Below are positions 1 to 12,904 of a stretch of 64,000 bases of DNA, in pieces (within the stretch, counting starts at the first letter, position 1; each line of letters begins with the position of its first letter). The notes below the pieces were generated by a model. It was not told where the DNA came from and searched no databases. It worked only from the letters and a program-made list of their open reading frames with translations. The position numbers were made by a program, and so were the translations under genes. The stretch is from Motacilla alba alba (Eukaryota; Chordata; Aves; Passeriformes; Motacillidae): the NCBI RefSeq assembly GCF_015832195.1, contig NC_052017.1:70185801-70249800 (forward strand). Reading direction: 5' to 3'.

Positions 1-3000
1 GCAGGCACCGCTCCTCCAGAGTACCCCTTGTAATTCCTGCAGCTTTCCACAGAGGAAACACACACACATAAGGTGCAAAACACTCTTTGCTTAATAACAG
101 TTACTTCAAAAACTCTGTGATTATCAACAGCTAGTCAAGGTATGGCTTGGTTGCATCCTCTTCCCTGCCTCACCCCAGGCTGAGCCAGTGTGCTTTGCAT
201 CTTCCAACATGAAGTACTTCCCAGTGATACCAATTTGCTTCCAAGAGGGCAAACAAAAGCAATCCCTTATGCCATTTGTTATAGCAGTCCCACTTGCTTT
301 ATTCAGTGCTCATCCCGGTGTTTTATTTCTCCAAACCAGATAAAATAAAAGGTGCTTGCAATGCCTCCTCCCTGCCAACAGCTATAGCTCCCATTCCAGC
401 AGAAGCAACCCCACCAGCACAGCTGCACAAAAGAGAGTGGGAAATGAAAAATCCTCTATCAAACATAAGCATTCCAAAGGGGATCCACTGGATTGAGAAC
501 AAAGAAGGCATGCAGCAAAAACCTCATTAAACAACTTCTGCGGATCTTATATCTTGGAGGGCATTGAGGAGCCGAAGGCAGCTCTCTTATACCCATCACC
601 TGTGGGCCACTAACATCCTTTTCATAGCCAGTGAGCAGCCGGAGCACAGCCTGTGTTAACCACGCCTCTGTTGCAAAGGCCATATAGAAACCCATATGGC
701 ATCTCCCTGACACTTCATTTCCTGCACCCCAAACATCCTAAGGAAAGGCTTGGGTAGCTGAAGACCTGGCCTGCTGCATTCACATAAAATCAGCAGGGGA
801 GTCTCGTTTGCAGGAATACAATGAATTAAACTGGATGAGGTCCAGGACTCAAGTTACACTAATTATGGGTTTAAAATTAATGTAACACTAAACACCTGGT
901 TCCTTCCAGCCTGACAAAGATGCCTTAGAAGGGTGTAATGTCTAATTTCTGCTTTTACAACCTTGAGAGGAAGGTGCTTTTACCATGTGAAATTAATTGC
1001 TTATGTGCCCTCCCTGGGCTCTCACATGGAAATCTGAGCTTTTGAAAAAATGAGGGAGTGAAAAGACAACAGCTGTAAGATGAAACCCATGATAGAATAA
1101 AGGCAGCACCTTACTGAATTAATTTTACTTTTCCCTGTAATACATCCCTGGTTGGCATCCCTGCTTAACCCTTCCTTTTCCATTGCAATTTATTTTTCAA
1201 AAACCTGAAAATTTTCCAGTCTGGATTTTTTTTTTTTTCATGTTTAAACAAAACTAGTTAAGATACACAAAAAGCTGTACAAGCTCAGGACTGATGAACT
1301 TCACCCAGCCTACCCCCATCTTTCACTCTCCAAGGGGGTCTGTCTCTCTCTTTTCTGGGGTACCTGTGTGGCACAGACCCATCCTCTTCCTCCAAGTACC
1401 CTTTGTCCCAGCATGGCTGTCACCAACTAAGCAGCAGCCCTGCCTGTGCATGCAGCTTAGGAACACAAGCAAAGCCCTCCATACAGCATTGTAGCTGGAG
1501 AAAAATTCTTTAGGGGACCACATGCTCCAAAAGGGTTTCTGGGAACACCTTCCACTGCAGTTTGGTGATACACTTCCTTTGCTTGCATCATGTGGCAAAG
1601 TGCATGCTCCTTCCTCTCCTACCTCACCTGGCATGCAGGTCCCTCTCCATCAATCTCATGGCCTTTTTGGAAGGGCATGGAGGGGAGACAACCATTCCTG
1701 CTCACCAGTCTTTAAAAGTTCTGTAACTGATGCACAGCTATAACACTCGGGAAATCAACTCCCATTGGGATTGGCTCACAGCTTATAAATATTACTCACC
1801 CAGGGCAATTATCTTAGAACAGGGATTTTCAACATCTGCATGCACTACCATTCTTATTTCTTGCAGCACCTTGTGCTTCCTGCATTTTCAATGCTGTATT
1901 TCCAATTGCCCATGTGCTGTATTGCACCTGAAGGAAGACTCATTCCAGACATCCAACTCTTTGGGCAACTTGGAGCAGCTGCAACTTTATTAAGGAAAAT
2001 AATGATATGTAAGAAACAATTTACTTTTCTTTCTGGTAGCTCAGCGAGCTCCTTAGTAAGGTGGGAACAGGGATCAGCCACTTAGTATTTTGAGTTTGAC
2101 CAACTTGGTGTGAAAACAGCACCACTGTTGATGTCTCAGAAGTCACTGGTTTTCTGTGGGGCAGTACTTAGAAATCAGAAACCACCTCACAGTCTTGCAA
2201 GCATTTTCTTATTAAAAAAAACTCCCAACCATTAATGAGATAAATCCTCCTCATTCTGTGAGCAGATTTTTCCCAAACTGAATAAAATCAGGTCATTGCT
2301 TCCAGGTCTGCTCTAACTGTAAACACCCCTTGCTCCCCCACTGCCACATTTTCAATATGTTTTAAGCCCAGAAATATGTCCTTGATAGAAAAGTCACGCC
2401 GTCCAGTGACCATCAGTCCTGGGGGAAGGGGAGTGGGGAATCACTCCCTTCCATCCCAGACACTGGGATGTCTACAGCTCCAAACAGCTGCAGTAGAAAG
2501 GTGCGAACAGGCCAGCAGGTTTGAGCAGAGGAAGAAGCAAATTCCAGAGCCAAGAAGGAAAGAGCCCTGTGTGGCTTAACTCAGGCAAAACAGTTGAACC
2601 ATTTAATTTTTGTACTTGTTGATGCTATTTCAGTGCCTCCGTCTGTAACATCTGGTTGCCTTAGATACATGAGGTAACTACGGCAACTAGTTATTACAGG
2701 GAGAGGGATAAGAAATAGATCAACATTACTGAATTTGGCAGGCTCTAAAATAGCTTTTCTGTAACGCAGAGGCAGGTGCAGAGGGTACAACAGCACCGTG
2801 GGGCAAGAAAAGGCAAAGGAGGCCACAGCAGGACAACACCCTGGCATGAGGCTGTTTAAGCATCTGGATGCATGCATTACCTCTTTAGATCTCCTTGCAG
2901 CAGGATTACTGGCCAGAGTACCAAAATACTTGGGATGCTCAAGGGGATTGCCCAGTATTTTTATTGGAGCTATCTTCACTCTAAGTCATCAATCCCCACC

Positions 3001-6000
3001 ACCCTACCCTCCCATAACCTCTCCCCCTCAAAAACAAAGAAGGTGTTGGGAAGTACTAGTTGTCCTCCATAGATTTCTAACTAAAAGGGGGATATATGAG
3101 GTTAAAAGCTGTAGTGACCAGAATCCCTGTGAGCCTGAACACATGTCCTAATATCAACACTATAATGGCAAAACTGACACCGTGTCTGGGTGATGTAATG
3201 TACTGTAGTGCACAAAACAGATCATAAAATGATGCACAGTTCTCATTAACTGATCATTTTCATGCTTTTCAGAATAATTAGTTAATCTGTTGGAAAGTGA
3301 GCAGCTTCCAGGCTGGGTTGTCTTCCCTGCAGAAAGTCATTAAAGTGCACTGAAACACCCCAGTGACCTCCTTGCTCCAGACAGTAGGGAGGAGTGGGTG
3401 TTCCCAGATTTGAAAGTGAACCATCCAAGACTGCCAGAAAGACATGTTTGTGCCCGAAATGTCTGACTTTTTTTTTTTTTTTTCCTTGGCTTGCAGGAAA
3501 AGCTGTGTTAATAAATCCTGAATAAAGGATTGCCTGAAAAGCTGGATCTGTGTGCTGTCTGAATATCCTTCACCAGGATTACTCCTGCACAGAAATTTAG
3601 GACAAAGCCTTCATTTCATATTTGACTCAAAACTACAGACATTTACCGAAAGAAACCAGCACCACTGTTTCAAATGATGCATTTCATTAAAAATATCTCC
3701 AAGATCAGGGTGTTACAATAGCCAACCAGCCCCGGTTCTGCAAATGAAAAGCATCATTCACGAATCCTGGCGACACTATATTCCAGACCACAAAGGGCGC
3801 TGCCTTATAATATTGTTTACATATGAAATCCAAGTGTCTAAACCAGAAAGTCTCCACCTTTTCACCTCAGCAGGCTGCTCGAGGGAAGTCAGCACAGAGT
3901 TTTGCTTCCCTTAGGATGTTTTCCTCATTAAACAGGCTAGTTGGTAACTAACGTAAGTTTGTATTTTTCCCAGCAGATTGCCCTCTTGGAATTCTTTGCT
4001 ATCTTTCTTCGGAGATGAGAACTGGTTAGATGAACAGAAATGAGATTCAGTCTCAGTAAACGTAAAGTAATACACGCCGGAGGAGTAGTGAGAGCATTTT
4101 CAAGCACCGTAAGGGCTCTAAACTAACTACCTCAATATCATAAAGTGACCCAGGTGGCAATGCATAGCTCAGTGAAAGCCATTACTTACCATGCAATCAA
4201 AAATGTTGACAATATATGAGAAGGCTTAAAGAATGGGCTGCAAGTAAAAAAAACCAACAACAACAAAAGAAAGGAAAATGTTTTAAGACATCTCAAATGA
4301 CTAAGCACTGGGCAGACTGTGGTATAATATTGTGCATTTACTGATTAAAATATTTCAGAAAAAGTATCACAAGCGTTCATAAAGTATAGGAAGTAAGAGA
4401 GCATTCCCATTAAAGAGCAATCTGAAGGAGTAAGACTGTATTCTCTAGGAAGCAGAAAACTAGGAGGGGCCCTGAGAGCAAAGACAGGGAAAGAGAAATG
4501 ATCTGGAGATATCAAGAGCCTCTCCTTTCCCTTCTCTGTAATAAAAAAGATGGGATATTCAACAAATTAGAAGATGGGAAGTTCACAATATCAAGAAGGA
4601 AACTCTTTTACACAGCCCATACATTTTAAAATGCTGTGGAAATTGCTGTGAAAGCAGTCTAGGAGGTACTGCCTGGATACTCTTTCTATTTTGTACCTGC
4701 AGTGCAGACACTGGAAGGACCATGTGCTGGCTCTCTTGTCACCCCCCATCACTGGCTGAAACCTTAGCCTGAAAGAAACCTGAATGAAAGCGGCCACGTA
4801 GCAAGATGTATGAGGTCTGGCAGCTGGGAGCTGGGGCACACGCTCCACTCCACTTCATTATGGGACTGAAAGCCAGCAACAGAGAGGCAGTAACAAGTAT
4901 GTGATGAAACAGAGCTGCAGCTGCTGGCTCAGCAAATATAGGTCAGAGCTAAAAAACCTTAATCTACGGAGGAAGCGTGAATGTCAAAAACATAATCAGA
5001 TTCAAGCAGGATTACAAGTTGTGTGGGTAACCAGAGCCCTAGCAGTTCACCCAAATTAACTGATAGAGAATTTATCTCTTTCCATGTAGATGCAAATGGT
5101 ACTAAGCAGCAAGACCTTCTGAAAACACAGTGACCTTTTCTGAAACTTTAGAAAAATTGCAAACTTTTTCCACCCAGCAGGCAATGTCGTTCCAGGACCT
5201 TTCAACAGCGGTGTTGCAAGCTCACCTCTGCAGTCTGCTGTTCAGACACTGTTAGCTGGGGGGTGTTTGAAATGGGAGGGCGAGTAGAGGAATGGGGTCA
5301 CAACCACAGCTCAGCATAGAGGAGCAAGTCATTATTTTGGGGGACACGATCCACCAGAATACTGGTGCATCACTGTGTGCTGAACAGGGGTGTGTGTATG
5401 TTAAACAGTGAGTATCAGTGTGTGTTCAATAGAAAACAGAGAAGCAATCTAAAGTCAGAGAGAAATTACTCAGAAGTCAGATAGCTTTTTACCTGTGGAG
5501 AAGTTCCCTTTTGATAAGTCAAACCCATCTTTGGAGCCTTATTCCCTGTAAAACTGTTGGAGGTGATTGCCTCACAGTCACCAAATTGCCTGCTAATGTT
5601 GCAGCCACTGAGGCAGCTGCAAAGGACTGGCAAGGGCAGGTTTTCTGCTGTGGGCAGGAGGGGTAGAAGGGCTGCTAGCAAAGCAGGTGCTTGGGGGAGG
5701 AGCAAAAATGTCAGGTGAGGAAACATTATGACTTTTACTCAGAAAGTAAAATACAGGCTTCGATTTTGTGAGGCCTTTCCAAGAGCATTTCTCTCCACAT
5801 GTGCCATTATTTATGTGTGGGCCAGTTACACAAGCAGTGCTTCTAGATGCAGGATCCCTAGTGATTCCAATGGGAAAGTCATATTTGGGCTGCTTGCAGA
5901 ATCCTGGAGTCCTATGTTGCACATAGCATCTTACTGTGACAGCCTTAGAGGGTATAAGCTGCCCTAATCAGACATCCCTTTAGGGAGGGAAAAAAGACCC

Positions 6001-8220
6001 TTCAAGTCTTGCTCTCTTTGCAGACTGTGTCTTTCTCACTGTCAGTCTAAAAAGTGACATTGATTCTTTTCTCTGTAGCAGAACCACAATCACTTTATTT
6101 GTAGCCACTGGAGCCTATGGCAAAATCTTTTGAGAAAAGAAGCTAAGATTTTCACAGCTGACTTGAAAACTAGATTGAGCACAGGCAGAAGAAGACCTAA
6201 GTCTACTCAAAATGGAGTGACCAAGGTCCACCCATCCTAATGGGATGAGGGTTTAAGCCCTCTCAAGGAGCAGGGTGAAGTAAGGCTATAACCCCAAGAT
6301 TAGGCTCTTCGTTATAGTGCCATACAGAGTGGTTTGAATGCTACCCACCTATCATTCCCTGATATTTGGGACAGTTAACCCTGCTTTAGTCTACATAGGC
6401 AGAAGAGCAGCCTGGGCTTTGTGTGATGGGACCTGCATTTTACAGGACTGGATTATTGAGACTTGTTTCAACACAAAGAAACCAAGCAGACTCCTCCATG
6501 GCCACGAAGCTTCTGAGGCTCACCAGCCTCCTGTGAGACACCAAATGCTTCACCTCAGGTGTGTCAGGTAGCGGGAAAAGATGTTCAGCTGGAAAATCTT
6601 TCTGGCACCCTTGTCTTTAAATCTGTATGCATGTAACTTTGGGGAAAACAGAGAAAAAAGTTCATTCAGAATTAATGTTTTTTCTTTACTATGTATTTTC
6701 TATATACTATTAATATTACTTATCAGCACTGCAATACAACATTCACTCTTTAAGCAACCATGCAATGCCTCTGCTTTGTTAAAAGCAAACCCAAATCTCT
6801 TTGTGTTATTTTCGATAAAGTCTGAATTTGTTCACAAATATTCTACTATTTTTTAAGAGTGTGTGATTGCTATTAGGGCAATGAAAGATCATCAGGATAT
6901 TACTAGGCTACCAATATTTGCTTTAAAAATGTAACTTTTTGTAGTTAGTAGCTGTGTTACATTTCCATGCTTTTTTTTCTTTCTTTTTTTTTTTTGCCTA
7001 CAATATGTAGTCCTTGTTCATAAATTTACAGTCTTATATTAATGTTTTCATTTTTAGTATATATATATGCTCTTCACATGTAAGCCAGATTTTAGCCATA
7101 CATCATGTTTTACAGAAATGGCAATGGGATAAAAACCACACAGACGTATTTCATCTTTAAAACCCAAAGTGTCATCATTCAGACTCAAAAGTGAGAGGTT
7201 ATAGTAGTTACAAAAGGAATAATATTTTTTTGTGCTGAGTTTATTAAGCAGAATGCAGTTCTTTTTTCAGGAAAGCAGGCCTGGGTTAGACTCAGCATGA
7301 AAAAAAATAGTTCCATATAGTAGTTTTCAATAGAGTAAATTTTAAGGGATCTTTCTCTCTATTACAAAAAGGGATTTTTTTTTCTGTCAGAATTTCTACT
7401 CTCAAAGGCAGCTCGGGAATTAGAAGACTTTTAGGAAATTATTTCAAATGGAGGCAACTCTTGTCCCAGTAAAACAAGAGTCAGATAAGAAAGCTTTAAT
7501 TCTAGTACAAAACAGTCTTTGACTTCAAAGGTTTAATTTCTAGCTGGCACAGGACCAATAAAACCAAAAATTTCCTCTTTAGATTATGTTTTCTACTAAT
7601 TGAATGTCTGTTCTTGTAAAGCATGTTAGTGAGTGGCACACAGTGCTGGCTGCAGCCCAGCTCGCTGAGCTACTGAGTCTATCCATTTGGTAAAATACAT
7701 AATTATGTGCATTGTGTCCCACTGACTTTGTCAGCTGATAAGATCTCATTTTAAGACCATCAGCATCTGTCCATAAGTTATTATTCCTCCCATTCAGATT
7801 TCAGTTTTGTTATTTGTTGTGGCTGTTTATCCCCCTTGGCTAAGGATTTCAAAGCAGCTTCAGGGATTTAGATACATTTTCCATTTTGAGTCCATATTTA
7901 CATTTCCTTGAAGAGCCCTGGTCACCCTATTTATAGACCCTTGTTAAGCTCCGTGACCGCAATCCTGTGGGCTTTGAGCACAACATTTATACATTTCACG
8001 TAAGATTTGGTCAATGGGTGACACAGGCTAAAATATGTATTTGAAAAGCACAGGAATAGTATATTGTCTTTCTATATAATGGTCTGAAAACAAGAATACA
8101 GACTTGAACCATGGCAGCAGTGATCTAATTTAGACAGCAGGAAGAATTATTTAGCTATAGAGGAAGTGACACATGTCACTATGTTGCCACAGGATGCTGC
8201 AGTGTTTCCATCTTTAAAAG
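1..8220. other. Intergenic sequence downstream of TNFRSF11A
   Basis: I see no gene here. Open frames on both strands are short, lack recognisable domains and do not chain through splice sites. The stretch is AT-rich with ordinary low-complexity tracts, such as a run of 16 T at 3468-3483 and a short AT alternation near 7060. In mammals the next gene past TNFRSF11A is ZCCHC2, but I find no exon of it here, so it would lie further left. Confidence 0.6.
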
Positions 8221-8221
8221 C

Positions 8222-8810
8222 AGCGTGGCCAGCGGGTCAAGGGAGGTGATTCTGTCCCTGTACTCCACCCTGGTGAGACTCCTCCTGGACTGGGGCATCC
8301 ATCTCTCAGGTCCCCAGCAGGAGGGAAGGACATTGACCTGTTGGAGCGGGTCCAGAGGAGGCCACCAAGATGATCAGAGGGCTGGAGCACCTTTCCTGTG
8401 AGGAAAGGCTGAGAGAGTTGGAGTTATTTAGCCTGGAGAAGAGAAAGCTTCGGGGTTGTGGCCTTCCAGTATCTAAGGGAGCTCACAAGAAAGATGGAGA
8501 GGGACTTTTACAAGTGCATGTAGTGCCAGGACAAGGAAGAAGGGATTTAAACAGAGAGTAGGTTTAGGTTAGATATTGGGAAAAAATTCTTCACTGGGAG
8601 GATGGTGGGACACTGGACCAGGTCTTTGATAAACTGTGTATGCTCCACCTCTGGAAATGTCCCAGGCCAGGTTGGACGAGCCTCTGAGCACCCTGGTCTA
8701 GTGGAAGGTGTTCCTGTCCATGGCAGGGGGACTGAAACTAAATGACCTCTAAGGGCCCTTCCAACCCAAGCTGTTTTCTGGTTCTATGACTTTAAGGATA
8801 GGTTATATGT
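8222..8810 (+). mobile_element. CR1 LINE 3' fragment
   Basis: This is the 3' end of a CR1 retrotransposon, the dominant LINE of bird genomes. The recognisable blocks are the end of ORF2, with text of the form 'gatcagagggctggagcacc' and 'gaggaaaggctgagagagtt', followed by the 3'UTR near 8750 ('gggcccttccaaccc') and an end near 8790-8800 resembling the CR1 terminal octamer (ttctatga). The reading frame is broken, so it is a dead 5'-truncated copy. It lies tail-to-tail with a second CR1 piece just to the right. Confidence 0.9.
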
Positions 8811-8850
8811 TGTTTTATGTACAGCCGTGTCTCCTTTCAGGCTGGCTCTT

Positions 8851-9090
8851 CACAGAATCACAGAATTACAGAATTTTTTAGGTTGGAAGAGACCTTTAAG
8901 ATCATCAAGTCCAACCCATGTTCTAACACCTCAACTAGATCATGTTATTGAGGTGTTCTAACATGTTCTAACACCTCAACACCAAGTGCCACATCCAGTC
9001 TTTTTTTAAACACATTCAGGGATGGTGACTCCACCACCTCCCTGGGCAGATGATTCCAGTATTTGACCACTCTTTCTGTGAAAAAAGAGT
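8851..9090 (-). mobile_element. CR1 LINE 3' fragment, reverse orientation
   Basis: The plus strand begins 'cacagaatcacagaatta', the reverse complement of the CR1 3' terminus, and continues with the reverse of the conserved 3'UTR (ggttggaagagacctttaag) and of the ORF2 tail (ccaccacctccctgggcag). It therefore runs on the minus strand and is truncated at about 9090. An internal direct duplication of a 19-bp segment is present at 8917-8935 and 8962-8980. The right end abuts an unusually CpG-rich block. Confidence 0.88.
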
Positions 9091-9129
9091 GGGGTCTTCA
9101 GGACCCCTATGACCTTGTGGCTCTGCAGT

Positions 9130-9540
9130 TTCACAGAGCCCGCAGGCAAAGCGCTGCCCGGGGGTGAGGCGAGGCCAGGCGAGGGCTGCTGAGGGCACCG
9201 AGGCCAGGGATGGCCCGCCAGGAGCTCAGGGCTGTCGGCCGGGCTCCGCTGGCGGCGCCTCGCTTCGCTGGCCGGACAGCAAGCAAGCTCTCCTTTCTGG
9301 CTGCTGGGAGATGCCGTGCCCCGGGGAAAAGAGCAGCCTCTGGAGAGAGAGACTGACTGCGAGCCGTCCTCGGCCCCGCTCCGGCCGCCGCCGCCGCCGC
9401 CTCCTGAGGGCACGGCTGCCCTGCGGCGCCACCGCGCGGCCCGCGGGACACGGCGGGACGGGGCTGGCGCGGCTCCCGAGGGACCGCCCGGGTGAGCCCG
9501 GCACGGCACGGCCCGGCCCTGCACACAGCGCTGGGAGCAG
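9130..9540. promoter_or_regulatory. Orphan CpG island
   Basis: About 400 bp of very GC-rich DNA with dense CpG, including a run of CCG triplets near 9387-9405. The flanks are AT-rich. No recognised gene starts here. The nearest known gene end is TNFRSF11A, at least 5 kb away and pointing toward this spot from the right. A splice-donor-like site (cgggtgagc) lies near 9490 on the plus strand. It could be the promoter and first exon of an unannotated noncoding RNA or an intergenic regulatory island. I see no protein in it that I would trust. Confidence 0.55.
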
Positions 9541-9543
9541 GCT

Positions 9544-9697
9544 GACACACAGACACACAAAACACACAGAGACACAAAACACACAGAGACACAGACATAC
9601 ACACACGCAGACAGACACACACACACACACACAGACACACACAGACAGACACACACAGACACACACACAGACACACAGAGACACAGAGACACACACG
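9544..9697. repeat. CACA/CACAGA microsatellite
   Basis: About 150 bp of imperfect repeats built from CA dinucleotides and CACAGA hexamers. Translated in any frame it gives artificial serine/valine/cysteine or threonine/histidine repeats, which explains long but meaningless open frames over 9000-9900. It directly follows the orphan CpG island. Confidence 0.95.
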
Positions 9698-9699
9698 CC

Positions 9700-12025
9700 C
9701 ACGGCTGCTAAAGGTGTCACATGCACCCACCCGACAGCACAAAGCGATCTGCCTTATTTTTCCATATGCAGCACTGTCCGGTTAAAAGCATTTGCTCCGA
9801 TCTCGCGCTCAAGTTATCACACACATGACACCGGCTCCCTTCAGGAGAGCCAGCATCCACAAAGGCATTCTTCATGAAGGCTGGCGGCACAGGACACACA
9901 CCACACTGGGAATTCTAAGTTTCCATTTTGATCACATTGCTCAAACATGAGAATGAGTCACCCACCGTACTGAAACCATGACCTTTGTATTTACACCGAA
10001 AAAGGAATGATAAGCTTAGGACAGGGAAAGAAAACTAGAGGGAAGGGGAAAAAAAACACCAACCATAAAACACCCAAACCCAGGCATATCTTTGCTCTTT
10101 GAAACACAGTCAGCTGATGTTATTCACATGCAAGCTAAAAAAGTTGTGGCTGTGATTGGATTTGTTTATTGTGTCTGCATGAAGTCCAAGGGAATCATGT
10201 CAACAGCTCTGCAGTCCCTGCAGCAGGCATATTCTGGTCACAGCAAAGCAGGGAAAAGCTTTTTGTGTCCATTTATCCAGTAAAGGAAACACGTGAGATA
10301 GTTCACTTAGAAATAGAGTTCATCTTTAATCTAGAGCAATCCTGCCCCTCAGCCATCCTCAGCAACACACAGTTATCCTGCAAGGGAAAAAAATGTTTGC
10401 ATAGAAGAGTTGTTACTGTCAAAGTAACCAAAACATGAAGATCCAAAAGGAAACAAGTCTTATAAGACTGTTAAAAATTATTAATGGGACAGAATTCTTG
10501 AATGTGTTTTTCCATCTCCTCCTAATTAAGAACAAAAAAATACTCAACTGATTTCTAGTATTTTTCATCAACAAACCACCAGCTGTAGCACTTCCTACAG
10601 AGCAGACAGAAGTGTAGTGTGGTGGACCCAAATGGGACCTGTCAAAAACCATGACTTTGAAGAGAACAGACCCAAAGGGTATCAATATTTAAATACAGTA
10701 GGCCAGCCTGACTGAGAAAACCCAAGCATTTAAGAGGATTTATTATTTATGCCCTTGTCATACTTGGAGCATCCTTTCAGACAAAGGGGACAAAATCCTG
10801 GCAAGGATTGTTTTGTGTAAGTGTAAGACAATGAACTGGACAGGTTTCTAATGTATCCCTGAAGTGTGGCTCATCCAGCAAACAGGTTGGATCTATGGGG
10901 TGTGGATGAAAAGAACAGGGGATGCAGGAAACATTTATGAGCAGCCTGCTGAGACAATCATTAGAGCTACTTGCATCAGTCTCATTCTCCAACACATTCA
11001 AAGTATGTTCTCAGAAGAAAATTTGGCCGTACACCAGTGGGCAGCTGCATTTTTAAGTGGAAACCTCTGTTAAATTAAAATTTTCTGTGTTACAGCATGA
11101 GCTCTACCATCTGTTGTCTAGTTCATTTATGACCAGCTAAGCTTGCAAAAAACCCAACAAGGAACTGAAATGATGCAAAAGGCATTTCCCCAGTCCCCTG
11201 GGGAAGCAGTTTTGTCTTTCCCACCAGGAAGCAAGGACTTCTGTGCTTCAGTGGTGCCTACAACACTAAAGGGGAGATAAATGAATGTTAGAGCTGAACA
11301 AAACCAGAGAGAATAAAGAAAGTAAGCTACTTCCTAAGGATATGTGACTGGGAACTATAATGGCAGGCCTGCATGCTAAAAATCACCTTCTAGATACCCA
11401 TTTGAGGTGCTTCAAAAATTGAATAATTGTATAAATAGCCTTCCCTTATAATCCAGTGACGATCAATAGGAATAGCCTATTGATGCAGTGGTTTCTGCAT
11501 TTGAAGCAGTTTGTCCTCATGTGCTGCTTATGGCAAATTTCAGTTCATTTTGTATTCACTGATTTTATTTGAGAGAAACACACACAGGCCTGATTTCCTC
11601 TGATGGAAACCCTGGTTGAGTTGACAGCTGCTTCCTCCCTTGCAGGACAGAGGAGACTGAGGTCTCATGGGATAACACCTGGTACTGGACACCGGGAATG
11701 ACAGAGCCTCCAGCATGCTGCTGGCCAGGCTGCCATTTCCAACAGCAGCAAGTTCTTCTCCCTGTATGTCTAGAGGGCAGTGGGAAGAGGGAACACATCT
11801 TTCAGCCTCTGCTCCTCACATCAGCTCCAGCCCCTACCTCTCATCCTCCTTTTCTTACAGGTGGGAAATTTGAAGCCCCATTCCCAGGCACAAGATAAGG
11901 TTTATTGACCTATAACCACACAAAGGCACAACAGTGGGGAACTTGGTTAAAGGTTTTTCTATCATTTTAGAAATCAGCTAAGGTAATAGCTCTATTAGAA
12001 ATAAAAAGCAACAGCTTCCAAGCTT
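9700..12025. other. Intergenic, no gene seen
   Basis: Both strands show only short unrelated open frames. Nothing resembles an exon with flanking splice sites, and no structured RNA stands out. The composition is ordinary, AT-leaning intergenic DNA. Confidence 0.55.
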
Positions 12026-12029
12026 TTGA

Positions 12030-12870
12030 AGGAAAATAGAAAAGGTGGAAGAGGAGGAGGGATTCTACGCTACATAAAAGAGTGATTTGAGGAAATGGCA
12101 AGAGGACAGATCAGCTGGGTGTCTTTGGGTCAAAATCACTGGAGTCACCATCAAGGAAGTGCTTGTGGTAGGTGTCTGCTATGGAAGACTTGATGTGGAA
12201 ACAGATAAAATCTTCCTCAAACAATTGAAGACTGGCAGTGGCAGCCTTGGCTGCACTGGTGAGAGATTATCCTAAGGAATGTGAAGAAGGTGAATAGCAG
12301 AGTAAAGCCCCAGACCTTCACAAGAGCAGAGTTCATCTTGCTCAGGGAGCTGTCAGGAGGTGTCCCTGAAGTCTGCCTTGAAAGCAAAGGTGTTCAGGAG
12401 CACTGGGAGACTTTCAGACAGCATTCTCCATGCACAAGAGCAGTCCATCCACCTAAGCAAGCACAGCAAGAAACCAGCCTGGTTAAACAGTGAGATACTG
12501 AAAGAGCTCAGATGCAAAAAAAAAAAAAAAAAAAAAAGGAACATGAAAGTGATGGAAAAAGGAACAGGTTTCCAAAGCAGAATACAGAAATATCACTCAG
12601 GCACGCAGACGTGCAGAGGGAAAGGTTAAAGTCCAGTCCTAGCCTGAGCTGGCTAAAGATGTCAAGAATAGCAAGAAAATACGAACATCCTGTATTGTGT
12701 GTTAGCAAGTAGGACAAGGAAAAGGTAGGTCCACTGTTGAGTGGGGTTGGCCAGTTAGCAACAAATGACAGAGAGAGAACTGAAGATTTTCTTTACACCT
12801 TCTTTGCCTAGATCTTCCTGAGGAAAGTCATGCTTCCAAGTCTCTATGGAATCCATGAGGAAGCAAATAA
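12030..12870 (+). mobile_element. CR1 LINE ORF2 fragment (endonuclease to start of RT)
   Basis: Translation in shifting plus frames gives the order of blocks expected in CR1 ORF2: a VVGVCY block near 12160-12180, a block like 'LLRELSGGVPEV' near 12340, then 'KKPAWLNSEILKEL' near 12460-12510, then 'VGPLLSGVGQLATND' near 12725-12770 and an FFA-like block near 12790-12810. Frameshifts and stops show the copy is dead. A long A run interrupts it at 12516-12537. It stops where a reverse-oriented CR1 block begins. Confidence 0.8.
12516..12537 (+). repeat. A22 homopolymer inside CR1 ORF2
   Basis: A run of 22 A sits in the middle of CR1 coding homology, where CR1 has lysine-rich codons after 'ELKHKK'. 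It is therefore an expansion of an existing A-rich coding patch rather than a retrotransposon tail. Confidence 0.9.
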
Positions 12871-12904
12871 CAAACTGCTGACAGCAGGAAAAGTTTGAGT
12901 TAGC

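Noticed and set aside
2581..2979. Minus-strand 132-codon open frame as a possible ZCCHC2 exon
   Set aside because: It shows no zinc-knuckle or PX-domain pattern, and no splice-joined neighbours are visible.
9006..9742. Minus-strand open frames of 166-228 codons rich in S, V and C
   Set aside because: They are translations of the CACA/CACAGA microsatellite joined to a CpG island. The protein is a repeat artefact and several frames are open at once.
9164..9877. Plus-strand 237-codon open frame
   Set aside because: It crosses the CpG island and the microsatellite, with threonine/histidine repeats in the second half. No domain and no supporting neighbours.
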